Shown: one piece after another, positions 42,480-54,004 of the stretch | Layout: each line of letters starts with the position of its first letter | How positions within the stretch are numbered: position 1 is the stretch's first letter | Assembly (NCBI GenBank): GCA_037127315.1 | Contig: JBBBDQ010000347.1 | Span: 2,266,501 to 2,330,500, forward strand | Direction of reading: 5' to 3' | Source of the DNA: Ascarosepion bandense | Lineage: Eukaryota > Mollusca > Cephalopoda > Sepiida > Sepiidae | DNA length: 64,000 nt | Made by a program: the position numbers and the translations under genes | Notes under the pieces: generated by a model | What the model was told of the DNA's origin: nothing | Seen by the model: the letters and a program-made list of their open reading frames with translations, nothing else | Databases searched by the model: none

Positions 42480-43860
42480 TCAATTCGATATCCACGTAAA
42501 AAAATCCACCAATATCCAAAAAACCTCTTCCAACAGGCCCTAAAAGTGGTTAAAACATATTCAGATATTTCTAAAAAGAAAATTAACATAATTTTGAACT
42601 GCAGAAAATCTGTTCTGATCTGCGATAACGAACAATGAAGTAAAAATTCAACTGATAATGTTCATTTCTCTATGGAAGCTCTGGATTATACTAGGTCTTC
42701 AGATTTAGTTGGATTATTTCTTCTGTACAACCTCACAGCGTTTAAAGTAATTGATTTAAGTAATATAGGACTTTATAGACATGATGGACTCATGATAGTT
42801 AAAAATCCACTTGAGTAAGTTTGTTAGACTTAGAAAATTAATTCATAGAGTTAGATCTTTTGATCTTAGCGCAGTTATTAATTCTTATATAAAACAAGTT
42901 GACTTATTAGACATAACGCTAGATATAGCTTCTAATAATTTCAAAGCTTATGAGAAAAATAATGCTAAACCAATTTAGATAAAACATAGCTCTAATCATC
43001 CACCATCCGTTATCAAACATATTCCATCATCGGTTGAACGTCGCATTAAAATACACTCCTCTATCAAAAAAATATTCGCAAAACATTGCTCAATTTATGA
43101 TACCATTCTTAGGAATAACAGTTACCAATCTTCTGAGCTCAATTTTGTGGAAAAAATATGGAGGCTTCAGAAAAAAAAATAGAAACAGAAAAATAATTTG
43201 CAATAATCTTTCATTTAATCAGTTAGTTAATTTTAAACTGGGACATAAATTTCTTAAATTAATTGACATGGGAAATCACTTAAACTTAGTTATAATTGCT
43301 TTAACAATTTAGAAAAAATAATTAAGTTACATAACAATAAAATTTTAAAATTGTACAACACAAACAATTCTACTACACATTTTAATTTGCCCTATAATAA
43401 AAACTTTTTAATTGTAGAATCCCTAACCAATGCCCCTTATTTAAAAAGTGTTGAACTAAATCTCTGGTCTACATGTGTTCTATCTCGTCTGTCGAGAATA
43501 TTAGGGTTACTAATGTTTATATTGGGAACACAATGAACTTTTTAAAAAATATTTTTACAATCATCTGTCATCTTTTACTAATAATGCTAAACAAAATATG
43601 ACATCACTTTCTAAATATTATTGGGAGTTAAAAGAAGAAAATAAAACACCTAAAGTTAAATGGAAAATTCTCAAACATGCAAGAATATCCAGATCGGTAA
43701 ATGAACCATGATTCGTTTGTCTACAAGAAAAATGGATAATAATAATTATATGAAGAGTGATATTTTACTGAATCAGAGGCATGAAACTACAGGAAATTGT
43801 AAACGTATTAAAGAATTAACCTTACGATCACGCTAGGATTATAAAATCTAAGGTTTGAAG
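42480..43860 (+). pseudogene. PLE3: collinear RT-linker-endonuclease relic
   Basis: Plus strand, in order with several frame changes: QQALKVVKTYSDISKKKIN and ILNCRKSVLICDNEQ (RT fingers), SSDLVGLFLLYNLTAF, NIGLYRHDGLMI (RT motif C; YRDDG in related PLEs), LIRHNARYSF-like, SSNHPPSVIKHIPSSVERRI, NRNRKIICNNLSFNQLVNFK, LGHKFLKLIDMG. Then the GIY-YIG part: VYIGNTMNFLKNIFTIICHL-like in shifting frames, SLSKYYWELKEENKTPKVKW, KILKHARISRSVNEP, and CKRIKELTLRSR to a TAG near 43837. It shows the normal domain order that PLE2 and PLE4 have lost. Inactive. Confidence 0.8.
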
Positions 43861-43869
43861 CACCAGCAA

Positions 43870-44735
43870 TTATAAACGTTTTACACTATTAATCTTACTA
43901 TCTTGATAATTTACTTTAACTATATGATCTTTGTTCTTATGTTATTTTATCTTTATTTTTATTTTTATTTCTATTACAAATTGTGATCTATTTACTGTTT
44001 TAAATTTAAATTTCATTTTAACATTTATTTTACTTATTTTAAAGGTAATTTTTCATTCAACTCTTTTATTATTTTTTAATTTAATTTAATTTAATTTTAA
44101 TTAAATTGTTTCTCCCAATTTATTATATGAGAACTAATGAATTGATATCTTCGTCTTGATATTTTAAATGTTCTCATTTCTGCGCTTTTTGAATAATTCC
44201 TATGTTTGTGCCTGTGATTTCATCATTTTTTTTTAATGCCAAAGGATTTAGTGTCATACAATGTTACGGACCAGTGTTTCTATCTACAATTCACTTTCAC
44301 CGGCCAAAGTTTAACATTTTTATTTCTTTACCGCTTATGTTGTCTCCCGACTACTTTCTTACCCTCTGTGAATTTTCTCACTTTTTCTCACTTTCTTCCC
44401 ACTCTGTGCATTTTCTCAATTTTTCCTCTTTGTTAACCCAGACGTCGCGTAAAAGATATCTGTATATGTCTATATTTTACTTCCTACCTAAATTTAATTT
44501 GTAATTATCAATAGTAAATTTTGCGGGGAAAAGAAAGAAAGAAAGAAAGGGTAATTAAAACAGTGAGAAAAAAAAACAAACGTTTAGAGGAATCTGTATC
44601 AATTAGGATCTGAGAATTTAAGAGAGTAATTTTTCTATGGCAACATGTGGTCATTAATTTACTTTTTTGTTAATTAAACTAGGGTTAGTTACATGATTTA
44701 AGATGACACGTTTTACTAAAAGCCATAATTTACAT
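43870..44735. other. No gene recognised
   Basis: Very AT-rich. Includes short homopolymer and TTTAATTTAA runs and an (AAAG)4 at about 44533. A 100-codon frame at 44202-44504 is compositional (Phe/Leu/Ser). Confidence 0.45.
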
Positions 44736-44753
44736 CTACATATATATATATAT

Positions 44754-44853
44754 AAGTAAAGTATGCCTAGTGAATCAGACAGACCTACCTAGGTTTTACC
44801 TAAACAGGTGAAACCTGGGTAGGTCTGTCTTGCTCACTAGGTACACTTTACTT
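44754..44853. repeat. Near-perfect 100-bp hairpin
   Basis: Left arm AAGTAAAGTATGCCTAGTGA ... CAGACAGACCTACC pairs with GGTAGGTCTGTCTTG ... TCACTAGGTACACTTTACTT. There are about 40 matches of 46, with a loop of about 8 nt (CTAAACAG). (TA)n lies immediately on its left. Confidence 0.85.
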
Positions 44854-44990
44854 ATTCCGCTCTACCTAAATACTGAGCGCATTTTTGATAATTGATAACT
44901 CGTGTGGTTTTTTTGTCTTGGTGCTACTTGCTGACTCGCTCCGAACACTTTTGCCTGATGTTCATGTACTTAGCTCTTTTTTCCCTTCTT
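44815..44990 (+). repeat. Hairpin right arm plus 130 bp, copy 1
   Basis: Direct repeat of 45376-45540 (TTATTCCGCTCTACCTAA, GTGCTACTTGCTGACTCGC, ACACTTTTGCCTGATGTTC). It shows that the hairpin's right arm is part of a dispersed element end. The second copy lacks the left arm. Confidence 0.8.
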
Positions 44991-45054
44991 CGTAGATTCG
45001 TGGAAGGTTTTGCGGCACAAGTATTGTTATTATCTCTTATATATATATAAGTTG

Positions 45055-45172
45055 TAGAATCTCCGACTGATATAATATCGGTCAGGTTTCAATCCTAGTT
45101 AAAAACATTCTGATGTCTATCTAACGCTTACAGATGAGTTGTGATACAGTGAAACAGGACTGCCTGTGCATG

Positions 45173-45208
<36 letters not shown>
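45055..45208 (+). mobile_element. SINE-B copy 4, 5'-truncated, (TA)n tail
   Basis: Begins within box A (GTAGAATCTCCGACTG), box B CAGGTTTCAATCCTAG, then a damaged hammerhead (CAGATGA core, GAAAC present) and GCATGAACATATA(TA)n. Confidence 0.8.
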
Positions 45209-45211
<3 letters not shown>

Positions 45212-45241
45212 CGGAGTTATATGGAAATTTACGAAACTAGT

Positions 45242-45244
<3 letters not shown>

Positions 45245-45276
<32 letters not shown>

Positions 45277-45311
45277 AAATTTCTTTAATATCACCATATC
45301 TTTCTATTTAT

Positions 45312-45354
<43 letters not shown>

Positions 45355-45375
45355 ACTCACTCACTCACTCACTCT
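45245..45375. repeat. (TA)n, (TC)n and (ACTC)n microsatellites
   Basis: (TA)n at about 45245-45274, then (TC)n at 45314-45350 passing into six ACTC units. The second copy of the dispersed end follows at 45376. Confidence 0.95.
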
Positions 45376-45540
45376 GGGTAGATCTGTCTGGCTCACTCGG
45401 TACACTTTAGTTATTCCGCTCTACCTAACTACTGAGCGAATTTTGATAGTTGATTACTCGTATCGGTTTTTTGTTTTTGTGCTACTTGCTGACTCGCTCC
45501 GAACACTTTTGCCTGATGTTCATGTTCTTAGCTCTTTTTA
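45376..45540 (+). repeat. Hairpin-element end, copy 2
   Basis: Direct repeat of 44815-44990; begins GGGTAGATCTGTCTGGCTCAC. Confidence 0.8.
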
Positions 45541-45797
45541 ATTAATATGGGGAAGTTTATCACTTAACTAAAAAGTGTTATTTCAGTCATGACGACTTTG
45601 AAGTTTCTTGAACGCATTGTAGTAATGTCTTTACCCTTCAGGGTCATTATCCTTTTGATTTGCAGCTAATGACGAAAATGACACTACTCAGTTAAGTAAC
45701 AAACTTCTCATTGATTCCATTAACACATTATCCTTATCTTGATATCGAGCACATTATGACTAAAAAGTTGCTTGCGTAACATGACCTCTCTACCAGT

Positions 45798-46101
45798 CAG
45801 TCAGTTGAGTGCCATACGTGATACACGCTTGGGCGATCATGTCTCTACAGAGACATGACTGACTGGGCAGAAGATTATCCCGCAGTAGGTTGCCATTGCT
45901 TTCTGCGGTAGACTGGTTGCCGACCAAGGCTATAGAACCCAATCTGTCCTGCTATTTAACCCATAACTGGAAGGAAGAGACGGATTAATACCTTTCCCAA
46001 GGGTATTTGTGCGTAAGTGAATACAATGGATTCAGCTGGAATTCGAACTCGGCTCCCCGGTTTCTCGCTCCGAGCCGATATCCACTGTACCACAACGCAC
46101 A
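45798..46101 (-). mobile_element. SINE-A full copy with 9-bp target duplication
   Basis: The best SINE-A. On the minus strand it runs from the tRNA-like head (GTTGTGGTACAGTGGATATC, box B GAGTTCGAATTCCAGCTG) to the tail TGGCACTCAACTGACTGACT. It is flanked by TCTACCAGT at 45789-45797 and 46102-46110, a perfect 9-bp direct repeat that fixes its boundaries and shows insertion by target-primed transposition. Confidence 0.92.
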
Positions 46102-46168
46102 TCTACCAGTAAGTTATTCAAAAAAGCAGCAATTTTGACACTAAGGATCATTTAATGATGTTTAATAT

Positions 46169-46181
46169 ATATATATACACA

Positions 46182-46265
<84 letters not shown>
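46169..46265. repeat. (TA)n(AG)n microsatellite
   Basis: About 55 bp of TA passing into about 34 bp of AG. Confidence 0.95.
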
Positions 46266-46267
<2 letters not shown>

Positions 46268-46700
46268 CTAAAAATATATCTTTATGTATCAAAAACAATA
46301 TTGAGAATAAATGTATGACTAAATAGTAAAAACTCTTCTTGGGACGCATTTGAACCTTTTGGTCTTAATCGAATTAAATTTGGTTTGTTGGCACAACTAC
46401 GCATGTGCAGGGACGAGGGACATTATGAAATTATTTTTAATATAATAGATTCATCGGGAAGTTGGGGTTGAAGCCAATGGTGTATTACTGAATGAATTTA
46501 CTATTTCGCATTTCAAGAAATTTTTGTTTAATTTCGTTAAATATAAGATGACAAGGTTATTTTCATGGTTGCATATTTAGACGACAATTTATCCATCGCA
46601 CACTTTATTTTCATTTATGTATGAAAACTGAAATATACACCTCAGTTTACACGTACATAAATCCAACTCTATTTAGAAACCCAACCTTATTTCCTCTTAC

Positions 46701-46731
<31 letters not shown>

Positions 46732-47157
46732 AATATATATATATGGTTCATCAAAGATATATGTGTTACTTATCAATAAACAGATTCTGTTCAACGACTT
46801 TGACGTGATAAGTAGGTACAAGGGAACAATTCAACAGTCAATTGATTCGACGCGATGTTGAAAAGAGAGGCCCGTCTGACGTCCAGACTGATCGTAGACT
46901 GGCAGGTTGGCCCTGGGAAAAGTGGGTAGTGCTTTTCACGATAAGATTTAATGACTTGTTGTTAAATATATTCACGTAATAATAATACTCATGGTATCGC
47001 TATAAAGAGATTACGATTTGTTATGTAGTTGTAAAGTAGCCGTTAAAACTATACTGTTCATGGTCCGTGGTCTTGCATTATGTTATTTGCGTGGGGTTAT
47101 AATAGACATCACTTGTAAAATCTGCAACCTTTTCATTTATTATAATGTGACAATGAG

Positions 47158-47160
<3 letters not shown>
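46266..47160. other. No gene recognised
   Basis: AT-rich. (TA)n near 46700-46745. Part of 46575-46640 is a dispersed repeat shared with about 23950. Confidence 0.45.

Positions 47161-47163
<3 letters not shown>

Positions 47164-47218
<55 letters not shown>
47164..47218. repeat. (TA)n microsatellite
   Basis: About 27 uninterrupted TA units. Confidence 0.97.
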
Positions 47219-47220
<2 letters not shown>

Positions 47221-47593
47221 GTCTCGAGGCAGCAGATAATTTTCTAAACATATATCTATATATCTGTGAGTTTGTGTGTGACTGTTCCCTATGCACGCCT
47301 ACTATTTTTACGCTAGGCCATTCCAACTTTCTATGGACACATATCTACAGGGAAGCCAGGTCGACACATACGTTTTGAAATTAAGTTCAGCAATTTTCTC
47401 TTTCGCACTTTTGGTCAATGGACACGATTGTTTACATTTGCTCAGTAAAACATCTAAGATCTTAGATGGTTGCTGAATTACGTCACAGAAAGCAAATCAC
47501 ACATGTCAAACGTGACTAAAATATAAACTATTTTAGGCTCACATGATGAATCATAGGAGAGGTTACAGGGACGTTAACATACAGACATCTACC

Positions 47594-47820
47594 AAGATGA
47601 TATTATTTTGTGTTGACATAAACATTGCTTAATAAAATCACATTTCAATCTGGTCACAACACATAACATTGCATTTAGACATATGGTTCTGTTAACATTT
47701 CGAGCTCACGCGCGGGTGACATCATAGATCAGCATTACAAATTTACGAGTTGCGTCTGCTATTCGGTGACCGTTATCGTTGCATAGCAGTGTTTTATGTC
47801 AACACAAGATAATATCATCT
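47594..47820. mobile_element. Possible MITE-like inverted-repeat element
   Basis: A 33-bp terminal pair: AGATGATATTATTTTGTGTT at the left and its reverse complement AACACAAGATAATATCATCT at the right, both continuing through GACATAAA. The interior is about 160 bp without coding capacity. No clear target duplication was identified. Confidence 0.5.
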
Positions 47821-47999
47821 TTGACGGTATATGGCTTTATGTGAGCTTATGTGAGCCGAAAATCTTAGAACCAGCATAATAACATTTATTCAAATGTCGG
47901 ACAATTTTTTGTCTTTATTTTCACCTGAAACTAAAGTCAAAATACGATGTTAAGAACGACTCATGATTAAACATAATTGACATTCATTGTCTGTTATAT

Positions 48000-48540
48000 T
48001 TAAAAACATGTATATATATATATAGTAAAACTACTAAAAAGTTGTAAGTTTAAAAATGTATTTTTTGAAAGTATTTATTTATTTCTATTATTATATTTGA
48101 TATTTCAGACCGTCCTCGGCCTTTCATCAGAAACAAATGATTTTAAAATTTAAATTAGAAACGTTCATGCGATGAGCGTTCGTCCGAGAGATTGCTATAC
48201 CCATAAAAACGTTTTTCTCAGAAGTGTGCGTTGATAACCGTGTTGTTTTAAAACGCTCGTTGATAACACGTACATACTTAAACAAGAAATTATAATAAAC
48301 AGAAACTAAAAATCCTCGAAGCAATCTACATTAAACAATTTAAACCTGGTTTGAATACAATCAATTTTGATATTTCCAATAACGTACTCAAATGCCTGTA
48401 ATCAGATCAGGGACCACAACGCCACTATTTTGTCACTGTCTTCGGCCATCCGTCACGGTAGGGATGAACTTATATTTTCAATTTAATTCTCTTTATTGTT
48501 AATAACTTAAATGTTCTATTTTTACTGTGTGTTAATATTT
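48000..48540. other. No gene recognised
   Basis: Contains AGACCGTCCTCGGCC and TTTCATCAGAAAC, possibly a retroelement terminus. A 65-codon minus-strand frame has no recognised domain. Confidence 0.4.
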
Positions 48541-48545
48541 ACTTT

Positions 48546-48722
48546 TTGATAATGGCTTATGTGAGCCGAAAGCTTAGACCCAATAAAAAAATCAACAATT
48601 ACTGTGATTTTTTGTTGTCTTCCAACGATATCACCATCAAGTATATCAGACGGTATGAAAGGATCCTACACAAAATTAATAGACAAAACTTGTCTATATT
48701 ATTCAATGAAACCTGCATTAAT
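48546..48722 (+). pseudogene. PLE N-terminal fragment 2
   Basis: Open frame with SRKLRPNKKINNYCDFLLSS, NDITIKYIRRYERILHKINR and QNLSILFNETCI, which is then swallowed by (TA)n/(TG)n at 48720. It is the same truncation codon as the copy at 37110-37238. The domain precedes RT in PLEs of this type; the remainder of the element is absent. Confidence 0.6.
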
Positions 48723-48733
48723 ATATATATATA

Positions 48734-48776
<43 letters not shown>
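48720..48776. repeat. (TA)n(TG)n(TA)n microsatellite
   Basis: Compound dinucleotide tract that truncates the PLE fragment. Confidence 0.95.
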
Positions 48777-48779
<3 letters not shown>

Positions 48780-48781
<2 letters not shown>

Positions 48782-49890
48782 TAGCCAAAATGTCCGTTTG
48801 CTTGTCTTAAATCGAAAGCTTTACCATTTATGATTATTATTTTAACTAACGTCTTTCCAACAGTAATGCTTTTTGTTTTCATTACGATAAATGCCGCATA
48901 CAATTTTTCTTTTCAAAATGTTACTGGTCGTCTATTTAATTGTATAATCTTTTGCATTGAAACTATCCGTATCGCTTTTGACGTACATTTAATTGTTTTT
49001 TATTTGATAGTAAGAGATTTCTACAACTATTTCTTGGAAATTCCCCTGACGAGTACTCGGTGCTTTGCTCACATTAACTTAAGTTTGCTTCCGGAGTGAC
49101 ATCTAAGTCCCATCGTTTTGCCGTTGTAACTATAGTGGGGTATCTATTCTTTTTCTGTTAGTTAGTAGTGGAGAGTCCGTTCTAGTGAAGGGTTGTTGTA
49201 CATTGCTGAAGATTATCGGAATTTGGCCTTTTTGTAGACAGCCCACTATGTCATAAAATAATTACAAATCAAAAAAGGCAATTTGAGTAGAAAAATGACA
49301 TTATATATATACACATATCAATTAATGTTTTTACTATTGAAGTAATACTTGAAATATAGGTCTAACGGCGGTTTAAATGTTCATGGCAATAAAATGCTGA
49401 AAGAGAATTAATACTTAGGAATTTGGGGAGCGCTATGAGTAAGGAATATCTTTGATGTATTCGCTCCTTAGGTCAGTAAGTAGTTTTGAGGCAGGGAAGA
49501 AGGAAAGAGGTAAGGGAAGTGAGGGTAGTAAGCCGCTTGACTTTCGGTCAAGTGAACTACTAATTACTCTCTTCTCCTCGAGTGGGTCTGACTGTCGAAA
49601 CTTTCTGTATCCGCTTTTTATATTTTCTTTTTGGATCACAGTAGCTCATTTGGTGTTTTACACTTGTATTTGTTTCTGGGCTTCCCATTGGCTGATAAAT
49701 AAAATTCGCGTAGGCTCGCGAACACAAAATTTAATATTTAATTAGTTTTTATTTTTCAACCGGAACAGCTGCGCGAACCGGCGGAGTCATTTGCTTTTTG
49801 GTCGTGAAAGTGCTAACATCCGGTCCATCGCTTTTGCTCGGTGTCACCATATAACAACTAAATGTAACCACCATTTCTACTCTATCATAT
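48780..49890. other. No gene recognised
   Basis: Open frames up to 97 codons (49452-49745) lack recognisable domains. 49433-49639 reads in both strands, so no support for either. Confidence 0.4.
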
Positions 49891-49891
49891 A

Positions 49892-49981
49892 CGGGATATT
49901 CTTCTGCCCAGTCAGTCATGTCCCTTTAGAGACATGATCGCCAAAGCGTCTATCACGTATGGCACTTAACTGACTGACTGA
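49892..49981 (+). mobile_element. SINE-A 3' fragment
   Basis: Plus-strand 90-bp 3' end only: GATATTCTTCTGCCCAGTCA, AGTCATGTCCCTTTAGAGAC, TATCACGTATGGCACTTAAC, with duplicated TGACTGACTG at the terminus. Confidence 0.85.
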
Positions 49982-49984
49982 AAT

Positions 49985-50445
49985 ATAACCTAAGCATAAA
50001 ATGAGGCATGAAGGTTACCGGGTAAAAAGTCAGACGACTGAAGAAGGCGTGAGAAGAATGTGTTGGGTGTACAACAGTTTATTATTTAATAGGAGGGCAG
50101 ATAATGATAATAATAGACGTTATATGACATAAAATTAAGCAGTCCCCATGACTCGTTGATGAAGCATTATTAATGTCTGCTACGTCAATCAATTACTTTA
50201 GGTGACCAAACAGATAAAAATCGAAAGATTGCGTTCGGAGCAACATGCAGGCCTCTGAACTGGTCCTCTCCTACCTATCAATCTTTTATGGTAGATGTCA
50301 AACTCTATATTACGAACAATGCGGAAAAAATGTGCTGGAGCCATATTAGTCATGAACCAGAAGAGCCTTTTTATTAGTAAGGGTACATTCTCTAGCAGGT
50401 TCTGAAGTATGTTCGAAAGAAAGTCCCAGTAAATAGTTCCTGTAA
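49985..50445. other. No gene recognised
   Basis: Left flank of LINE-I, mixed composition. Confidence 0.45.
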
Positions 50446-50446
50446 G

Positions 50447-51815
50447 ATCCGCTTCACCAGGTCTACTGCTGATATGCTAACGACCATTACCGAGTACATA
50501 TACGAGGCACTCGACAGGAATGGCGAAGCCCGAACCGTTGCATTGGATATATCATAGCCGTTCGACAGAGTTTGGCATGCTGGCCTTCTATGTAAACTGC
50601 GGAGCTATGGTATAACTGGACATTTGTTTGAACTAATCCAGTCATTCCTCTCTAACCGCACAATGAAGGTGGTATTAAACGGACACGCCTCTCAGAACTA
50701 CCATACAAACGCAGGTGTCCCCCAAGGTTCCATCTTAAGTCCTACACTCTTCCTGATATACATTAATGATCTCCCTGATTCCATAAGAGCCCAAATAGGT
50801 TTGTACGCCGATGACACCACAGTTTACACTCGCCTCCAACAAAAATCTGGTGTAGGCGTCAAAGCTAACCTCGCAGCCGAGATTGAAAAAGACCTCCAAT
50901 CCATATTGGACTGGGGTAAGAAATGGCTAGTAAATTTTAATGCTTCTAAAACGAAGCTACTATCAAATAACCATCATAGACAATCTCACCTACCTCCCAT
51001 TAGCATGGACCAGACTTGCCTCCCAAAGAGTAAAACACTACGCCTCTTTGGTCTCACACTTTCAGCGGACCTCAAATGGAATGACTATATCGAATCCATT
51101 GCTAAATCCGCTGCTATGAACGTCGGTTCTCTGTGTAGGGCCCGGAAGTTTTTTCCGTCTAAATCTATCCTGCACATTTACAAATCTACCATCCGCCCGT
51201 GCATTGAATACTGCTGCCATATCTGGTCGGGTGCCCCTGCTGTTCTCCTCGGGCTTCTCGATAAGGTTCAGAGGAGGGTCTGTAATGTGATAGATACCGA
51301 CTTGGCAGACCGCCTGCAGTCTCTCTCCCACCGGCGCGACGTGGCTTCCCTGTGTCTCTTCTATAAATACTTCCACGGCTTCTGCTCCGATGAACTTAGA
51401 TCACTGATGCCCCCTAAATACGAATTTGCACGAGATACTAGATTAGCAACTAGATCCCACCCTTTTACAGTGAAACCGATAAAATGCAGCCGTAACTTCT
51501 ACTCCAACAGTTTCTTTCCTCGCACTTCCCGACTGTGGAATTCTCTTCCAAACGATTGCTTCCCCGACGGCTACAATCTCAAGGTGTTTAAATGTCAGGT
51601 CATTAGACACCTCCTAACGCACTAACCTGCTCCCATTCTATCAAGCACTCTTCCCATCTGCCTAACCCTCATCCTCGCTATCCTTACTCATCTGTCACCT
51701 TCCTCCTGACATTCCCTATGTCTAACCACTCCTTCTCTTTACCTTCCCCTATGTAGCCCCATGCGCAATAATAGCAGTGGAATGCCTTGCTTGGGATGAG
51801 GTGATTATAAAAAAA
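50447..51815 (+). pseudogene. LINE-I: longest RT copy of the APE-type LINE
   Basis: 5'-truncated but nearly intact 3' half. Coding begins at RFTRSTADMLTTITEYIYEA. ALDIS is followed by an in-frame TAG (about 50556) where LINE-H has a Lys codon, then PFDRVWHAGLLCKL (motif A). From 50624 a 333-codon open frame contains GVPQGSILSPTLFLIYINDL (motif B), LYADDTTVYTRLQ (motif C, catalytic DD), DWGKKWLVNFNASKTKLLS, IRPCIEYCCHIWSGAP, SLSHRRDVASLCLFYKYFHG, LWNSLPNDCFPDGYNL and CQVIRHLLTH, ending at 51625. The 3' UTR has the landmark AGCAGTGGAATGCCTTGC and ends GATGAGGTGATTATAAAAAA. Endonuclease absent. One stop away from an open RT. Confidence 0.95.
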
Positions 51816-52350
51816 AAATATGGACCTACCAGGCAGTCAACTACAACAAAATTTAGCAACAAAATAATAAAGAAAATATATACAAGAATGAAAAGTTAAC
51901 GAAACTGAGAAAAAACACCGAAACTCTGACTCTACATCAAAATTAACCGACACTTTTCAACGACTAGGTTATCAGGACATAGCAAAGACGCTTCTTAGCG
52001 TCATATCTGAAAAGTGACTCTGTTTGAAGCGATACTTAAGTTTCATGCCCAAGCAATTGTTAGGCAACCAGAACGCAAATAAATGTAAGTAGATCAGAAT
52101 ATGGCACAACAAAAACATTAATAATTTTTTAATAATTGCAAAAGAGCGCACAAAATTTATACAGGCAATTTCGCCATTCGATGCATGATTGAACTATCGT
52201 ATTACACGCGTTAACGCCAGTCAATATGTAAGCCGTACAATATACAAGAATTCATATTTAACACACACATGTCTATCAAATTTAGTAAACTTAAGTGGAC
52301 CAATATTATATACCAGTTGTTTTCTGCCAAATACAAGACTACGTTTCTTG
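51816..52350. other. No gene recognised
   Basis: AT-rich spacer. Confidence 0.5.
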
Positions 52351-52351
52351 T

Positions 52352-52357
<6 letters not shown>

Positions 52358-52412
<55 letters not shown>
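52358..52412. repeat. (TA)n microsatellite
   Basis: About 27 TA units. A smaller one is at 52602-52622. Confidence 0.97.
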
Positions 52413-52413
<1 letters not shown>

Positions 52414-52600
52414 GATTGTCTACATTGTGCGTAATTTGATGACAGTTAGTAGAATTATGACAAACCAAGTAGATGGTCTCAATATTTTTTATTGTCGGCA
52501 ACCGATCACATCAAGACTGTCACCCTCCTCCCTATGTACATTTAATCCGCTCTGTCAATGGTGGAAATGTCTATGTATCAAAGGGAGTTTTGCGTGAATT

Positions 52601-52631
<31 letters not shown>

Positions 52632-53084
52632 TACTTAAATTTATTCATTTTAACATCATTTTCAAACAAATAAATCTAAGTAAACACCATTTCGTAACTT
52701 TCCGTAAGATTTAATAAAATCAGCTACGAATACTGTAGTAATGTTCTAATATGTGTAAAAAAAAGAACAGATTTTTCATGCTTTAATACGGGCATGATCA
52801 TAATATTGCAACATAAAAATATTTCCATAGTGGATACTTTTTATGTTCAAACGAACGCTAAGCATAACTATTAACAAAAAAGCAAAAAGAAAGATGCAGT
52901 AATTTCTAGCAATACAGATTTACGCTTATTTTTTGTTACTACAACTTGAAGGAGATTAAAAGTATTCGGAGAATTGAGAAATAAACATTAAAATCAACAG
53001 TAAATGTTACACCATATTTATTACATCTTACGATTATAGCACACGAAATATTATTCGTGTGTACCAACGGATATTCTTAAACAT

Positions 53085-53151
53085 AATCATACATAATATT
53101 TGCAGTTTATTTAATCTGACATGCCTGAAAGAGAGTTTGCTACCTCAACAT

Positions 53152-53152
<1 letters not shown>
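53085..53152 (+). pseudogene. PLE N-terminal fragment 3
   Basis: Encodes IIHNICSLFNLTCLKESLLP followed by QHA, which continues the FNxTC block of the other two fragments. The frame then enters (CA)n and becomes a His-Thr repeat. Very short, so homology is tentative. Confidence 0.4.

Positions 53153-53232
<80 letters not shown>
53153..53232. repeat. (CA)n(TA)n microsatellite
   Basis: About 48 bp of CA passing into about 30 bp of TA. Confidence 0.95.
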
Positions 53233-53235
<3 letters not shown>

Positions 53236-53279
53236 CTCATGCTATGCCATGCTGGTCTGCTTTTTTGGAAACTCTGATA

Positions 53280-53831
53280 ATGCTATCTGACAATATTATT
53301 TTCTATCCATTTTCTTCCAAGAATTTCCTACGAGCAAAATATCGTACTGCTATGAAAGAGCTGACTTGGGACAATTTTTTTATTCTCCATTTTGAAGGCT
53401 GTGCCTCTGATGTCTTCTTCTGTCTAAAAGATGATTTCACCCCAGCTAAGAAATTCTGATTTTAACCTCATTCATCTCTTTGTTTTTTTGTTTTGTTTTG
53501 TTTTTTTTTTTGCTTGATCGGCCACCATTGCCCACATGTATCACTTCCGGCTTTTCCAGAGCGACACATCTGACTATAATAGGCGCCTATTTATCTCTGC
53601 TCGTAATGAACGCAAGCGAGTTTTAAATAATGCTAAGATGTTTTGGCTGTTAGAATGAAGCAGCGTTTATCATCGCGCAAGTTTGGTTCCATCCCTCCTC
53701 TATTGAATCAATTTGATGTTCTCACATCAACAACGGAGAAGATTGTGTATTTTGCTATAAAATTTTTTTCCAACTGCACACTTGACTCATCTGGAGTACC
53801 CACAGAACTGAGGCTCAGTTGAGTAATATAT
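53280..53831 (+). pseudogene. LINE-J, endonuclease C-terminus and linker
   Basis: Frame pieces: SSKNFLRAKYRTAMKELTWD, NFFILHFEGCASDVFFCLKD, DDFTPAKKF, then YNRRLFISARNERKRVLNNA in another frame. The last matches the LINE-F linker (NKRLFVSACNECKRVLND). The piece ends at CAGTTGAGTAATATATAT, where SINEs interrupt. The same LINE resumes at 54546. Confidence 0.7.
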
Positions 53832-54004
53832 ATTCATTACAAATTGTCGGTTGCTTATAACCAAGTTTCGTTAAAATTCGTTAATTTCCGTAACATGTTT
53901 ACATTTGTTGACATAACGATACATTTCAGAGCAGATATGCTTGTTTGCGGTAAATTCGAAAATTGTGTTATATAAGCATGATAAAAACCTCGTCTGATCA
54001 AGAG

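Noticed and set aside
48100..48140. Minus-strand CTGATGA, AGGCC-GAGGAC-GGTCT, GAAA
   Set aside because: Stem II nearly forms but with an extra A, and no stem I or stem III plus NUH triplet can be drawn. Kept only as a possible retroelement end.
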